Assembly: GCA_945869675.1 (NCBI GenBank)
Contig: CAMBPS010000027.1
Location: forward strand, 1 to 39,362
DNA from: Prosthecobacter debontii
Lineage (GTDB): Bacteria > Verrucomicrobiota > Verrucomicrobiia > Verrucomicrobiales > Verrucomicrobiaceae
Length of the DNA: 39,362 nucleotides
Direction: 5' to 3'
Shown: positions 25,382 to 34,161 of the stretch, piece by piece
Position numbering within the stretch: the first letter of the stretch is position 1
Layout of the letters: every line of letters starts with the position of its first letter
Program-made: the position numbers and the translations under genes
The notes under the pieces: generated by a model
Told to the model about the DNA's origin: nothing
The model's input: only the letters and a program-made list of their open reading frames with translations
The model's database searches: none

Positions 25382-26623
25382 CTAATAGACGATGGCTTCG
25401 TATTCAATTTTGACACGTTCCTCATCTAGGTCCGGCAAAAGTTCATTCGGGATGGGTGGGATCTGGGCATCTAAGATCGCGCGAAGGGTGAGTTCTCTCA
25501 TCCTGGGATCAGCATCACGAGCATCCGAGAGGATTTGTAGATCCTGAGGAACGCCTTTGCGATCCACGTAAAAGCGGAAACGCACCCTACCAAAGTTCAC
25601 CGAATCACGCGCTAGTTTGACATAAAGGTGCCATTTTTTACCCACGGCTCCGGTGACCTCTTTCATGTAGCGTCCCAAGGGGGTGGCCTCAGAATCCACG
25701 GCATTGTCGCCTTCACGACTGATGGTGCCATCCATTTTGTTAGTGCGGGTAAAGGGGACATACGCATCCTTTTCAGGCTGGCCAGCCGTCATCTTTATTG
25801 GCTCTTCTGAAACAGGGATGGCTTTGGCGATCTGCGGTGGTGGCGTGTCAGCCGGTGCACGAATTTGCGGCTTGGGTGGAGGTGTCTCCGCTACGGTTTT
25901 TGACTCCGGTTTCCGCACCTCCAGAGGCAGGCGGTTCAAGTCGATGCGGGCCGAATCTTTGTCCATCTCTTCCATCATTTTCACCAAGGGTGTACCATCT
26001 GTTGGTGTAAGCTTAGCTACCTGCGTGGGCGGTGGTGGCTGGGCCTCCGATGGCTTGAGAATGCTTGGCGGTGCCATTTGCGTCTGCTGCTGGGGCGGAC
26101 GCGGAACTGGCGTGGCGGCGTTGGTGGGCAGGGTGGCATCGTTTTTCACCTGGCCATCTTGGTAATCGCGGTTAGCGAGTTCTAGCTTAGTCGGAGCACT
26201 GCCTTCCATGGTTGGCATCATGAGGGTAGCGCTGGATTTGGGCGGCAACTTGCTGGCGGCTTGGGTGTTGCGGTCTGATTGAAAGGCTGCCTGCTTGGGG
26301 GCCACTGTGTCAGCCATATTCTGCGTGGTGCGGATATAGGCTTTTTCTGGTGGCTTGGGTGGTGCCGGGACTGGGATGATCTGCTCAGGGAAGATCATCG
26401 TCACCTCTTGCACAGGCTCTTCCTCGATGACCGCCGACGGCTCTGGCAATGGTAGCCCGGAGTGCAAACTAAATCCCCACAACAGAATCATGAAGGCGAT
26501 CGCATGGATCACGAATGATCCGACGAGGCCTGCCTGAGTATTTCTGTCCTGAACGATTGTCACTAGGGGCAGACAGTGCGTGCAAGCCCGCGTCTTGGCA
26601 AGTCGCAGACTTTTCCAATCCAT
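25382..26623 (-). CDS. TonB-like periplasm-spanning protein
   Basis: A 413-residue protein with a short cytoplasmic N-terminus and one membrane helix (about residues 32-52). The following Pro/Gln-rich region (60-285) includes IIPVPAPPKPPEKAY. The C-terminal domain (about 315-413) contains NFGRVRFRFYVDRKGVPQDLQI, ELTLRAILDAQIPPIP and ERVKIEYEAIVY, which match the TonB C-terminal type. It probably transmits energy to outer-membrane transporters or has a structural envelope role. No ExbB/ExbD or TonB-dependent receptor is in the window. It is divergent from the deacetylase gene. Confidence 0.85.
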   Translation of the reverse strand: MDWKSLRLAKTRACTHCLPLVTIVQDRNTQAGLVGSFVIHAIAFMILLWGFSLHSGLPLPEPSAVIEEEPVQEVTMIFPEQIIPVPAPPKPPEKAYIRTTQNMADTVAPKQAAFQSDRNTQAASKLPPKSSATLMMPTMEGSAPTKLELANRDYQDGQVKNDATLPTNAATPVPRPPQQQTQMAPPSILKPSEAQPPPPTQVAKLTPTDGTPLVKMMEEMDKDSARIDLNRLPLEVRKPESKTVAETPPPKPQIRAPADTPPPQIAKAIPVSEEPIKMTAGQPEKDAYVPFTRTNKMDGTISREGDNAVDSEATPLGRYMKEVTGAVGKKWHLYVKLARDSVNFGRVRFRFYVDRKGVPQDLQILSDARDADPRMRELTLRAILDAQIPPIPNELLPDLDEERVKIEYEAIVY

Positions 26624-26703
26624 TCACTCTAGGTTCTGCGTGGTTTGGGTAAATTCAGCCTTCCGATCGTCAGTAGAATGAAGGTAACAGAATAAAACCA
26701 TTC

Positions 26704-26728
26704 TCTTGGCCGCATTCTTCTGCCAAGA
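26704..26728. promoter_or_regulatory. 7-bp inverted repeat in a divergent promoter region
   Basis: TCTTGGC (26704-26710) and GCCAAGA (26722-26728) are exact reverse complements with an 11-base spacer, between the divergent TonB-like and deacetylase genes. An operator is possible; there is no further support. Confidence 0.3.
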
Positions 26729-26768
26729 TGGCCAGACATAGTTCCGCCCACTTCCATCAAGAACAACA

Positions 26769-27542
26769 ATGCCTCTGCCCATGCCTAAACGCTGCCGGAA
26801 GGAAATCAGGCTAGCCTTTGGCATCAGTCTGCTGCCTGGTCTGGTTCTGGTAGCGGCACTGATGGCTGGTGATGATGGGCTAGCAGCACTCGTTTTTTTC
26901 AGCACCTTTGGAGTCATCGTCATCGGCACACTTGTGCCGCGCTGTGCTTGGTTTGGCTCACTCGTCACCTCTCTGCCGGCAAGTTCAGAGAGTGTCTGCT
27001 TAACCATTGATGATGGGCCTGATCCTGCGCATACGCCAGCTCTGCTTCATCTATTGGATCAGCATCAGGCCAAGGCGCTCTTCTTTCTCATCGGTGACCG
27101 CGCAGCGCGCCATCCTGAGCTGGTGCGGGAGATCGTTCGGCGTGGGCATCTCATAGGCAATCACTCCGAGACGCATCCATCGGCGACATTTTGGGCGCTT
27201 GGCCCATGGCGCATGTGGGCAGAGATTGCCGGCTGCCAGCAGACGCTCACCCAGATCACCGGCGCCGCTCCGCAGTGGTTTCGACCGCCAGTAGGGCATC
27301 ACAATCTCTTTGTTGCGGCACCTTTGCGTGCCTTGGGGCTGCGAATGATGCTGTGGAACTGCCGTGGTTACGATGCGGTAGAGAAAGACGCCGCCTTGGT
27401 TCTGCGCCGGATTGAGAAGGGCATCGGCCCCGGAGCCATCCTCCTCCTGCATGATGCCACCCCCATCTGTGAAGAGGTACTCCGTAGCTCTCTAGCCCTC
27501 CTGCAAAAGAAAGGACTGCATGTGCAATTGCCTGCCTGCTGA
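26769..27542 (+). CDS. Membrane-anchored polysaccharide deacetylase (NodB domain)
   Basis: A 257-residue protein with two N-terminal hydrophobic segments (about 15-33 and 38-56) followed by a NodB homology domain. Metal and catalytic motifs are intact: TIDDGPDP with Asp81/Asp82, NHSETHPS with His132 and His136, RPPVG at 172-176, and LLLHDAT near residue 230. It is likely a carbohydrate esterase family 4 enzyme that removes N- or O-acetyl groups from peptidoglycan or an exopolysaccharide; the substrate is unknown. A possible terminator lies about 100 bases downstream. Confidence 0.9.
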   Translation: MPLPMPKRCRKEIRLAFGISLLPGLVLVAALMAGDDGLAALVFFSTFGVIVIGTLVPRCAWFGSLVTSLPASSESVCLTIDDGPDPAHTPALLHLLDQHQAKALFFLIGDRAARHPELVREIVRRGHLIGNHSETHPSATFWALGPWRMWAEIAGCQQTLTQITGAAPQWFRPPVGHHNLFVAAPLRALGLRMMLWNCRGYDAVEKDAALVLRRIEKGIGPGAILLLHDATPICEEVLRSSLALLQKKGLHVQLPAC

Positions 27543-27644
27543 ACCCAAACGGTTGATCTCAAAGGACTAACATCGAAAAGCTAAGCCTCTGCGTCGGTGT
27601 GTGGCATAGATCAATCTCCCCTCTCACTGCCTTGACTCCGGCTC

Positions 27645-27675
27645 AATCTCGACTCAGTCATAAGTCGAGATTTTT
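27645..27675 (+). terminator. Likely Rho-independent terminator after the deacetylase gene
   Basis: AATCTCGACT (27645-27654) pairs perfectly with AGTCGAGATT (27663-27672) over an eight-base loop, and the run of five T ends at 27675. It lies between the deacetylase stop and corA, so it could also be an attenuator in the corA leader. Confidence 0.65.
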
Positions 27676-27771
27676 GCTTTTGATTGCTTGAGCAGAATTG
27701 AGATCAACTGCCTTTTCCGTGGCACTCGCGTTCAATGCCGTTACTCTAGCTGTCCCCCCAACTATTATTGT

Positions 27772-28749
27772 ATGGTCCGACTCATCACATCCCAAGGGCA
27801 GCTCATCGACTGGAATGACGAAAAGATTCGTCCTTTTCCAGACAATTTAGTTTACCTGGATCTGCTGAATCCCTCTCGTTCAGAAGAACTCGAGGTGGAA
27901 AGTTGGCTGGAATATGGCCTGCCCACACGGGAAGAAATGCAGGAGATCGAAGAATCCAGCCGACTGTATCAGGAAAAAGGCGCGCTCTACATGACGGCAT
28001 GGATCCCAGTGGGACTGGATACGCCTGATCCAGATACCACCGCCATCTCTTTCGTTTTAGCTCCTGATTGCCTGACGACCGTACGCTATGCCGACCCAAT
28101 GGCCTTCCGAGTTCTGGTGGATCAGGTGAAACGTCAATGTCCCTGCCCAATGTCCAGCGATGCAGTCTTTTTAACCCTCTGTGAGCAGATCGTGGCGCGT
28201 ATCGCCGACGCTCTCCAGGCAGTTGAGTCGGATTTAAAAAAGGTGGGTCGTGAGGTTTTTAGCCTGAATGCTCACCGCGCCAATGCGACTGTGGAAAAGG
28301 ATCTGGGTGATGTGGTGAAGACCCTGGGGCGTCGTAGCGCGCTCGTGGCCAATCTGCGTGAAAGCCTGCTGAGTGTGAGCCGCATGTTACAGTTCTTTTT
28401 AAACAATGCCGCGACCTGGATGCGCGGCGATTTGGCGGCTCAGTTCCGCAGTGTCATGCGCGACGTCAAATCGCTGGATGATTACACCAATCAACAAACC
28501 CAGGAGATGACTTTCCTATTAGAATCCACTCTGGGCCTGATTAACATCCAGCAGAATCAGATCATCAAAATTTTCACCATCGCCAGCGTGCTCTTCATGC
28601 CGCCGACACTGATTGCCAGCATCTACGGCATGAACTTCGAGCACATGCCTGAGCTGAATCAGCCTTGGGCTTACCCGATCGTCATTTGTGGCCTCGTCAT
28701 TTCTGCGTTGATCCCGATTTGGTGGTTCAAGCGCAAGAAACTGCTTTAA
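27772..28749 (+). CDS. corA: CorA-family magnesium/divalent cation transporter
   Basis: A 325-residue inner-membrane channel-type transporter for Mg2+ (possibly Co2+/Ni2+). A large cytoplasmic N-terminal domain precedes two C-terminal membrane helices, with the diagnostic YGMN motif (GMN at 286-288) between them and the basic tail WFKRKKLL. The frame is open upstream to a TTG at 27688. ATG 27772 gives the usual family length and avoids an unrelated 28-residue extension. The stop is eight bases from the end of the convergent helicase gene. Confidence 0.93.
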   Translation: MVRLITSQGQLIDWNDEKIRPFPDNLVYLDLLNPSRSEELEVESWLEYGLPTREEMQEIEESSRLYQEKGALYMTAWIPVGLDTPDPDTTAISFVLAPDCLTTVRYADPMAFRVLVDQVKRQCPCPMSSDAVFLTLCEQIVARIADALQAVESDLKKVGREVFSLNAHRANATVEKDLGDVVKTLGRRSALVANLRESLLSVSRMLQFFLNNAATWMRGDLAAQFRSVMRDVKSLDDYTNQQTQEMTFLLESTLGLINIQQNQIIKIFTIASVLFMPPTLIASIYGMNFEHMPELNQPWAYPIVICGLVISALIPIWWFKRKKLL

Positions 28750-28757
28750 GCCAAGGT

Positions 28758-30239
28758 TTAGCGGCCTGACAACCGCTTCCAAAGACTGACTTTCGCTGCA
28801 CCTGCGTCTGGGTTGCTACCTGAAGGTGCTGATGGGCGTTGTTGCCTTGGCGCTCCGCGTTGACCTTCCTGGCCGCGTCCGCCTTGACCCCGGTTATCCT
28901 GACTTCGGTTATCCTGACTTCGGTTATCCTGACTTCGGTTATCTTGGCCAGAGCTTTGTCCGCCTTGACCCCGACCCCCACGCTGGTCGTCACGCCCTCG
29001 ACCGCCGCGCTGTGGTGGGCGGTCTCCTTGCGGGCGTCCGACATGTCCCTGCGACATGCGGGCGCGTGGATCGCGCTGACGTGGCGGCTCCTCGCTGCGT
29101 GGCGGGGCGGATGCGGCATAATTAAAGCCTTCCGCACGCTTCCGTACCAGACCTCGACCAATGAAGCGCTCAAGAGCACGTAGCGGTGCCTGATCTTCAG
29201 GGGTGATGAAGCTGAGTGCATCGCCAATGGCATGAGCACGACCCGTGCGACCAATGCGGTGCACATAGTCTTCGGCATGTAGCGGGAAGTCGAAATTCAC
29301 GACATGGGAAATGCCGTCCACATCAATGCCGCGAGCAGCAATGTCGGTGGCCACAAGCACCCGCACAGCGCCCGATTTGAAATCGGACAAAGCCTTCAAG
29401 CGCTGATTTTGCGAGCGGTTCGCATGCAGAGTCGCGCATTTGATGCCCGTTTGTTCTAGCTTACGGGCGACACGATCAGCGCCATGCTTGGTGCGGGTAA
29501 AGACCAGAACCATATTCATGGTATCATCGGCTAGCAGATGGCCTAGCAGCGCGGGCTTCAGGTGCATCGGCACCTCGTAGATGAGCTGTGTCACCGACTC
29601 CGCCGGATTGGAGCGGCGACCAATCTGCACCGTTTTCGGGTGATGCTGGAACTCGTGAGTCAGGGCCTCGATCTCCTTGGATAGCGTGGCGGAGAACATG
29701 AGCGTCTGGCGCTTTTTCGGCATGGCATGGACGATGCGTTTGATGCTTGGCAGGAAACCCATGTCGAGCATCCGGTCGGCTTCATCCAGCACAAGATGGC
29801 GCAGGCCACGGAAGTCACCATGGCGTTGGCCCATGAGATCGAGCAATCGACCTGGAGTCGCGATCACGATGTCACACCCACTACGCAGCGCATTGATCTG
29901 TGGTCGCTCACCCACGCCGCCAAATACTTTGGCGATGGTCAATGGCAGGTGCTTGGCATAAGCCATGACATTCTCCTCAATCTGCACCACCAACTCACGC
30001 GTTGGTGCCAGGATGAGAACCTTCGTTCCGGGTGCCTTCGGAGCCGTGGCTAAAAGTGTCAGAATCGGCAGCGTAAAAGCCGCTGTCTTTCCCGTGCCAG
30101 TCTGAGCGATCCCAATGAGGTCACTGCCTGCAATGATCGGAGGAATAGCAGACGCTTGGATGGGAGTAGGCTCAGTATAACCGGCTTCAGAAATAGCTTG
30201 GAGGATCTTGGCATCGAGGCCGAGTGCTTGAAAGGACAT
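28758..30239 (-). CDS. rhlE: DEAD-box RNA helicase, RhlE type
   Basis: This ATP-dependent RNA helicase probably acts in RNA turnover or ribosome assembly. Starting at ATG 30239 (MSFQALGLD, the usual RhlE N-terminus) it has 493 residues. ATG 30281 would add 14. Motifs are the Q-motif PTPIQ, Walker A AQTGTGKT (45-52), PTREL, DEAD (152-155), SAT (183-185), ARGID and HRIGRTGR. The C-terminal 120 residues are an Arg/Gly/Gln-rich disordered tail containing tandem SQDNR repeats. It follows comM closely on the same strand. Confidence 0.93.
   Translation of the reverse strand: MSFQALGLDAKILQAISEAGYTEPTPIQASAIPPIIAGSDLIGIAQTGTGKTAAFTLPILTLLATAPKAPGTKVLILAPTRELVVQIEENVMAYAKHLPLTIAKVFGGVGERPQINALRSGCDIVIATPGRLLDLMGQRHGDFRGLRHLVLDEADRMLDMGFLPSIKRIVHAMPKKRQTLMFSATLSKEIEALTHEFQHHPKTVQIGRRSNPAESVTQLIYEVPMHLKPALLGHLLADDTMNMVLVFTRTKHGADRVARKLEQTGIKCATLHANRSQNQRLKALSDFKSGAVRVLVATDIAARGIDVDGISHVVNFDFPLHAEDYVHRIGRTGRAHAIGDALSFITPEDQAPLRALERFIGRGLVRKRAEGFNYAASAPPRSEEPPRQRDPRARMSQGHVGRPQGDRPPQRGGRGRDDQRGGRGQGGQSSGQDNRSQDNRSQDNRSQDNRGQGGRGQEGQRGAPRQQRPSAPSGSNPDAGAAKVSLWKRLSGR
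28891..28950 (-). repeat. 15-bp tandem repeat encoding SQDNR in the helicase tail
   Basis: Three exact copies of CGGTTATCCTGACTT (28891-28935, read on the plus strand) are followed by a diverged fourth, CGGTTATCTTGGCCA. The period is five codons, so slippage changes tail length without breaking the frame. Confidence 0.9.
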
Positions 30240-30294
30240 CTCTGACCATGGGACCAAATCTCCCAAAGTGCGAATGTTCATTTCTTGGGCTGCC

Positions 30295-31887
30295 TCAAGC
30301 CCACATGTTCCGGTCTAGGGTCCGGTAGTTCACGGCTTCTAGCACACTGTCCGCATCTATTTTCTCGAGACCTTTGAGATCAGCCAAGGTGCGCGCGACT
30401 TTGAGGATTCGGTCATGGGCACGGGCGCTAAAGTTCATCTCACTCATTTGATGTTCCAGAAAGCGGCTACCCTCGGCGTCAAGTTCGCAGTGTTTTTTAA
30501 TCAAACGTGGAGTCATATCACTATTCGTGTGCACGCCTTGGTGGGACTTAAAGCGTTCTGTTTGCAGCATGCGTGCAGCCTCAACGCGCGCGCGAATGGT
30601 GGCAGAAGATTCACCGCTGACGCTATTCATGAGGGCCTTATGATCGACCAGCGGAACGTCCACATGCAGGTCGATTCGATCCAAAAGCGGGCCGCTAATT
30701 TTCTGACGATATTTTTGCACCATCGGTGAGCTGCATCGGCAGGCACGCTTGAGGTCTCCATAGTAACCGCACTGGCAGGGATTCATCGCTGCTACAAGCA
30801 TGAACTGTGCTGGAAAAGTGACCGTGCCAGCGGCGCGGGAGATGGTGACTTTACCATCCTCCAATGGCTGCCGCATGACTTCTAAGGTGCTGCGGCGAAA
30901 TTCTGGCAGTTCATCTAAAAAGAGCACACCATTGTGGGCCAGACTAACCTCTCCAGGCCCTGGGTTCGTGCCACCACCGAGCAATCCGGCATCGCTGATG
31001 GTATGATGGGGTGAGCGGAATGGGCGGGTGGCCACAAAGGCCTGTGATTCACTGAGCAGACCTCCCGCACTATGGATCTTGGTTGTTTCAATGGCTTCCT
31101 CTTCGGTCATGCTGGGCATGATGGTGCCGACACGCTTAGCGATCATGCTTTTCCCAGTGCCTGGAGGGCCGACCATGAGAATGTTGTGACCTCCAGCGAC
31201 GGCGACCTCAATGGCATGTTTGGCATCTCCCTGGCCCTTCACATCGGCAAAGTCGATGTCGTAATGCGCAGCAGCTGTAAAGAACTCCGTCGCGCGGCAG
31301 GGCTCTGGAGTGATCTCAATGTCACCTTTCAGATACTCGACGACTTCCCGTAAATGATGCACGCCAATGATGTCGATCCCTGCCACGACACTGGCTTCAA
31401 TCGACGCTCGTTTGGGTGCGAGTAAGCGTTTGCGGCCTTTAGCACGTGCTTCCAGCGCAACGGCCAAAAGACCTCTCACGGGCCTAAGCTCCCCATTGAG
31501 TGCCAGCTCGCCGATCATGGCCGTTTCTGCTAAGATAGAGATCGGGATTTTGGCACGATGTGCGATCAGTGAGATGGCAATAGGAAGATCAAATCCTGGT
31601 CCTTCTTTTTTTAAGTCGGCTGGCGCCAAGTTCACGGTTGTGAAGCCGTCATTCATGGCAAAGCCACAACTGGCAATTGCCGCTGTCACACGTTCTCGGC
31701 TTTCTTTCACCGAAGCATCTGGCAGACCCACGATGGCCATCTTGGGATTACCGCCTCCATCATGGGACTCGATCTCTACCTCGATGGCATTCACGCCGAG
31801 GAGGGTGGCAGAGTAGGTGCGGGCAACTTGACTGGAACTTTCAGGCACAAGACCTATGTAAATGGGCAAGCTCGATCTTGCCAGCAT
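30295..31887 (-). CDS. comM: YifB/ComM-family Mg-chelatase-like AAA+ ATPase
   Basis: In competent bacteria ComM is a helicase that promotes branch migration of incoming DNA. The 530-residue protein has the N-terminal ChlI-like domain (ARTYSATLLGVNAIEVEIE onward), Walker A GPPGTGKS at 240-247, Walker B LFLDELPEF, and a central cysteine group (MNPCQCGYYG, CRCSSP). The C-terminal Mg-chelatase domain ends LEAVNYRTLDR. ATG 31887 leaves only 24 bases to the divergent mtnP start. A GTG at 31848 would leave 63 bases and begin closer to the usual family N-terminus, so the true start is uncertain. Confidence 0.92.
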   Translation of the reverse strand: MLARSSLPIYIGLVPESSSQVARTYSATLLGVNAIEVEIESHDGGGNPKMAIVGLPDASVKESRERVTAAIASCGFAMNDGFTTVNLAPADLKKEGPGFDLPIAISLIAHRAKIPISILAETAMIGELALNGELRPVRGLLAVALEARAKGRKRLLAPKRASIEASVVAGIDIIGVHHLREVVEYLKGDIEITPEPCRATEFFTAAAHYDIDFADVKGQGDAKHAIEVAVAGGHNILMVGPPGTGKSMIAKRVGTIMPSMTEEEAIETTKIHSAGGLLSESQAFVATRPFRSPHHTISDAGLLGGGTNPGPGEVSLAHNGVLFLDELPEFRRSTLEVMRQPLEDGKVTISRAAGTVTFPAQFMLVAAMNPCQCGYYGDLKRACRCSSPMVQKYRQKISGPLLDRIDLHVDVPLVDHKALMNSVSGESSATIRARVEAARMLQTERFKSHQGVHTNSDMTPRLIKKHCELDAEGSRFLEHQMSEMNFSARAHDRILKVARTLADLKGLEKIDADSVLEAVNYRTLDRNMWA

Positions 31888-31911
31888 CAAATTATCTTCT
31901 AGTAATATTCC

Positions 31912-32781
31912 ATGACAGATTTTCCCCCATCCATCGGCATCATTGGCGGTTCAGGCTTATACGATTTGGAGGGTTTTGAGGAGCGTGAGGAAATCCGCGT
32001 GGAGACTCCCTATGGCCTACCTTCGGACCTATTGATCACTGGGAAGCTCGCCGGCCGCCGTGTTTATTTTCTCCCACGCCATGGCAAAGGCCATCGCATT
32101 CTGCCGACAGAGCTCAACCATCGAGCCAACATCTGGGCACTGCGCTCCCTGAATGTGCGTTGGATCATCGCTGTCACAGCCGTGGGCAGTTTAAAGGAAG
32201 AGTATGCACCGCGTGATGTCGTGTTACCGGATCAGTTCTTTGACCACACCAGTCGGCGTGAGCATCACACCTTCTTTGGGCGTGGCATCGTCGGTCATGT
32301 GGCCTTTGCAGATCCGATCAGCACAGGCTTAAGGACACTCCTGGCTGAGGAGGCCAACAATGCCGGAGCACGTGTCCACAATGGCGGCACCTACGTCAAC
32401 ATGGATGGCCCCGCTTTTTCGACACGCGCAGAATCGAATGCTAATCGCCAGCTTGGTTTTGATGTCATCGGAATGACCAATCTGCCCGAAGCCAAACTCG
32501 CGCGTGAGGCCGAGATCGCACTCGCCACATTGGCCATGATCACCGACTACGACTGCTGGAAGACGGACGAAGCTCACGTCACCGTGGATGCGGTCATGGC
32601 GCATGTTTCCGCGAATGTCGCAATGGCCAAACGCATCATCGCGGGCGCTATTCCCCGCATTCCAATAGAGCCTACCTGGCCCGAGCATCAGGCCCTAGAT
32701 GGCGCTCTCATGACGGATCGTAAGCTCTGGCCTGAGGAGACCGTCACTGAGCTGAAGCCTATTCTTCAGCGTTTCCTTTGA
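31912..32781 (+). CDS. mtnP: S-methyl-5'-thioadenosine phosphorylase
   Basis: This enzyme cleaves methylthioadenosine with phosphate into adenine and methylthioribose-1-phosphate, the entry step of methionine salvage. The 289-residue protein begins IGIIGGSGLYDLEGFEE and has PRHGKGHRILPTELNHRANI, VTAVGSLKEE, DGPAFSTRAES and a MTNLPEAKLAREAE segment, as in the MTAP/PNP family. Methylthioadenosine rather than inosine specificity is supported by the DxF.D-type segment VVLPDQFFDHTSRREHHTFF and by the mtnBDCA cluster nearby. A direct phosphorylase explains the absence of mtnK and mtnN here. Confidence 0.93.
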   Translation: MTDFPPSIGIIGGSGLYDLEGFEEREEIRVETPYGLPSDLLITGKLAGRRVYFLPRHGKGHRILPTELNHRANIWALRSLNVRWIIAVTAVGSLKEEYAPRDVVLPDQFFDHTSRREHHTFFGRGIVGHVAFADPISTGLRTLLAEEANNAGARVHNGGTYVNMDGPAFSTRAESNANRQLGFDVIGMTNLPEAKLAREAEIALATLAMITDYDCWKTDEAHVTVDAVMAHVSANVAMAKRIIAGAIPRIPIEPTWPEHQALDGALMTDRKLWPEETVTELKPILQRFL

Positions 32782-32801
32782 GGTCCTTCATCCAAAGAAA
32801 C

Positions 32802-32829
32802 CGGCGGCAACCTTTGCAGGATGCCGCCG
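32802..32829. terminator. GC-rich hairpin between convergent genes
   Basis: CGGCGGCA (32802-32809) pairs exactly with TGCCGCCG (32822-32829) over a 12-base loop. It lies in the 146-base gap between the ends of mtnP and the convergent glycosidase-like gene. No T-run follows on either strand, so terminator function is only possible. Confidence 0.4.
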
Positions 32830-32927
32830 TTACAGGAGACTAGTGGGATGTCCGAGTGTGCCAATGATGGCAAAATCGGAAGAGGGAAAGGAAATCCTGA
32901 AAAGTGAAGCAAAGAGTGAAGGTCAAT

Positions 32928-34115
32928 TCAGAGATCCTTTAAATAACGGACCGCGTCCTTCCTAAAAGTATCGATTGCAGGCGGCTTACCCGTTTTTGCT
33001 TGGGTCTCGCTCACAGACTTTCTCGCCCATTCATAGTAGCGACGATGTGTTTCCCAGATGGGTTGCTTTTCATTCTTCTCATTGATCAGCCAAAAACCGC
33101 CGGGCTTTTCAGCTGTGCCCTCATTATCGTAGAGTTCCCAATACAAAACAAAAGGACAGCCCCATTCCAGGCCAGCGATCATTGTCTCGATACTCTTTTG
33201 ATTCTGTTCCTCGGGTGAGTAGCGCCTTGCCGGGAACCCATACTCACCAATGAATACCCGTTTGCCTGAAATGCTTGGCTTGGGTTTCAGCTTGGATTCG
33301 ATGTGATTGAGCGCGGCAAATAAATCATCACGAATCTCCTGCTGCAGGCTGTCGTAACAGGAATAGCTGACGTAATCGATATCCACTTTAGGCAGGATGT
33401 CATTGGTGAGGCATTGTCCGCCCTTGATGAAGGGCGTGACGAGATTCACCTCCGTATAATGCCAGAGCCAGACTTGTTCATGAGGTGTGTCACGCTTGGC
33501 ATCATCCAGTGCTTTTTGTCTCACTTTAAGCCAAGCGACAAAGTTTTCCCCATAGTGCTCAGGAAAGCCTTTTTTGGGATCAAAGTGAGGGCGCAGATGC
33601 CAATCGCCCTCCCAATGTCCAAGAAAAAATCGTTTGCCTGTGCCGTTGTAAGTTCGCAGCAAGTGCACGGAAAAATCATACATCTCCCGATACTCAAGAT
33701 CATAATCAGCATTCTTGAAAGTGCCCGCACTGCCATGCGTGGTGAGAGGGTAAGCCCAAATGAAAAATTGGGTGAACGGCATATCTAAGACGGCTCGATG
33801 CGTAGGATCCTGGTTGGCAATCTCCGTGAGTGTCTTCAGTCCTTTTGGGTCAGTGATGACGTTGGCCTGACTTTTGCCAAAAGAAGCTTTCGATGAAATC
33901 GAAAACTTCATGACATCAGAACCCAGTTCGGCGATCAGTCTTGCGCTTTCCAATAAAGGGGTCTCTTGGCTGAAGTGATAGCGCCCACCAATCGCCTGTG
34001 TGCCGAGGATGAAGTGAAAAGGCTGTGTTTTCGCAGCATCATCTGCGTGAGAAGATAGGAAACCGAATAACAAAAAGAAAGAGAAGTATCGTAGGCAGAC
34101 TCGGTTGATAAGCAT
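32928..34115 (-). CDS. Exported glycoside-hydrolase-like TIM-barrel protein
   Basis: A 395-residue protein with an N-terminal signal peptide (hydrophobic core about residues 8-22). It shows the layout of a clan GH-A-like glycosidase: a conserved acidic segment GHWEGDW at 166-172, LWHYTEVN with candidate acid/base Glu222, VDYVSYSCYD on a later strand, and VFIGEYGFPA with candidate nucleophile Glu291, then FVLYWELYDNE near the end. I cannot name the GH family or substrate. It lies between mtnP and the mtnA end of the salvage operon and has no evident metabolic link to them. Confidence 0.7.
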   Translation of the reverse strand: MLINRVCLRYFSFFLLFGFLSSHADDAAKTQPFHFILGTQAIGGRYHFSQETPLLESARLIAELGSDVMKFSISSKASFGKSQANVITDPKGLKTLTEIANQDPTHRAVLDMPFTQFFIWAYPLTTHGSAGTFKNADYDLEYREMYDFSVHLLRTYNGTGKRFFLGHWEGDWHLRPHFDPKKGFPEHYGENFVAWLKVRQKALDDAKRDTPHEQVWLWHYTEVNLVTPFIKGGQCLTNDILPKVDIDYVSYSCYDSLQQEIRDDLFAALNHIESKLKPKPSISGKRVFIGEYGFPARRYSPEEQNQKSIETMIAGLEWGCPFVLYWELYDNEGTAEKPGGFWLINEKNEKQPIWETHRRYYEWARKSVSETQAKTGKPPAIDTFRKDAVRYLKDL

Positions 34116-34161
34116 GTGCAGGAGTCAATACGACACCGTCAGTCAATTGCTTCCATATGAG

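Noticed and set aside
28891..28950. 15-bp repeats considered as a CRISPR or binding-site array
   Set aside because: They are contiguous without spacers, a multiple of three and inside a coding tail.
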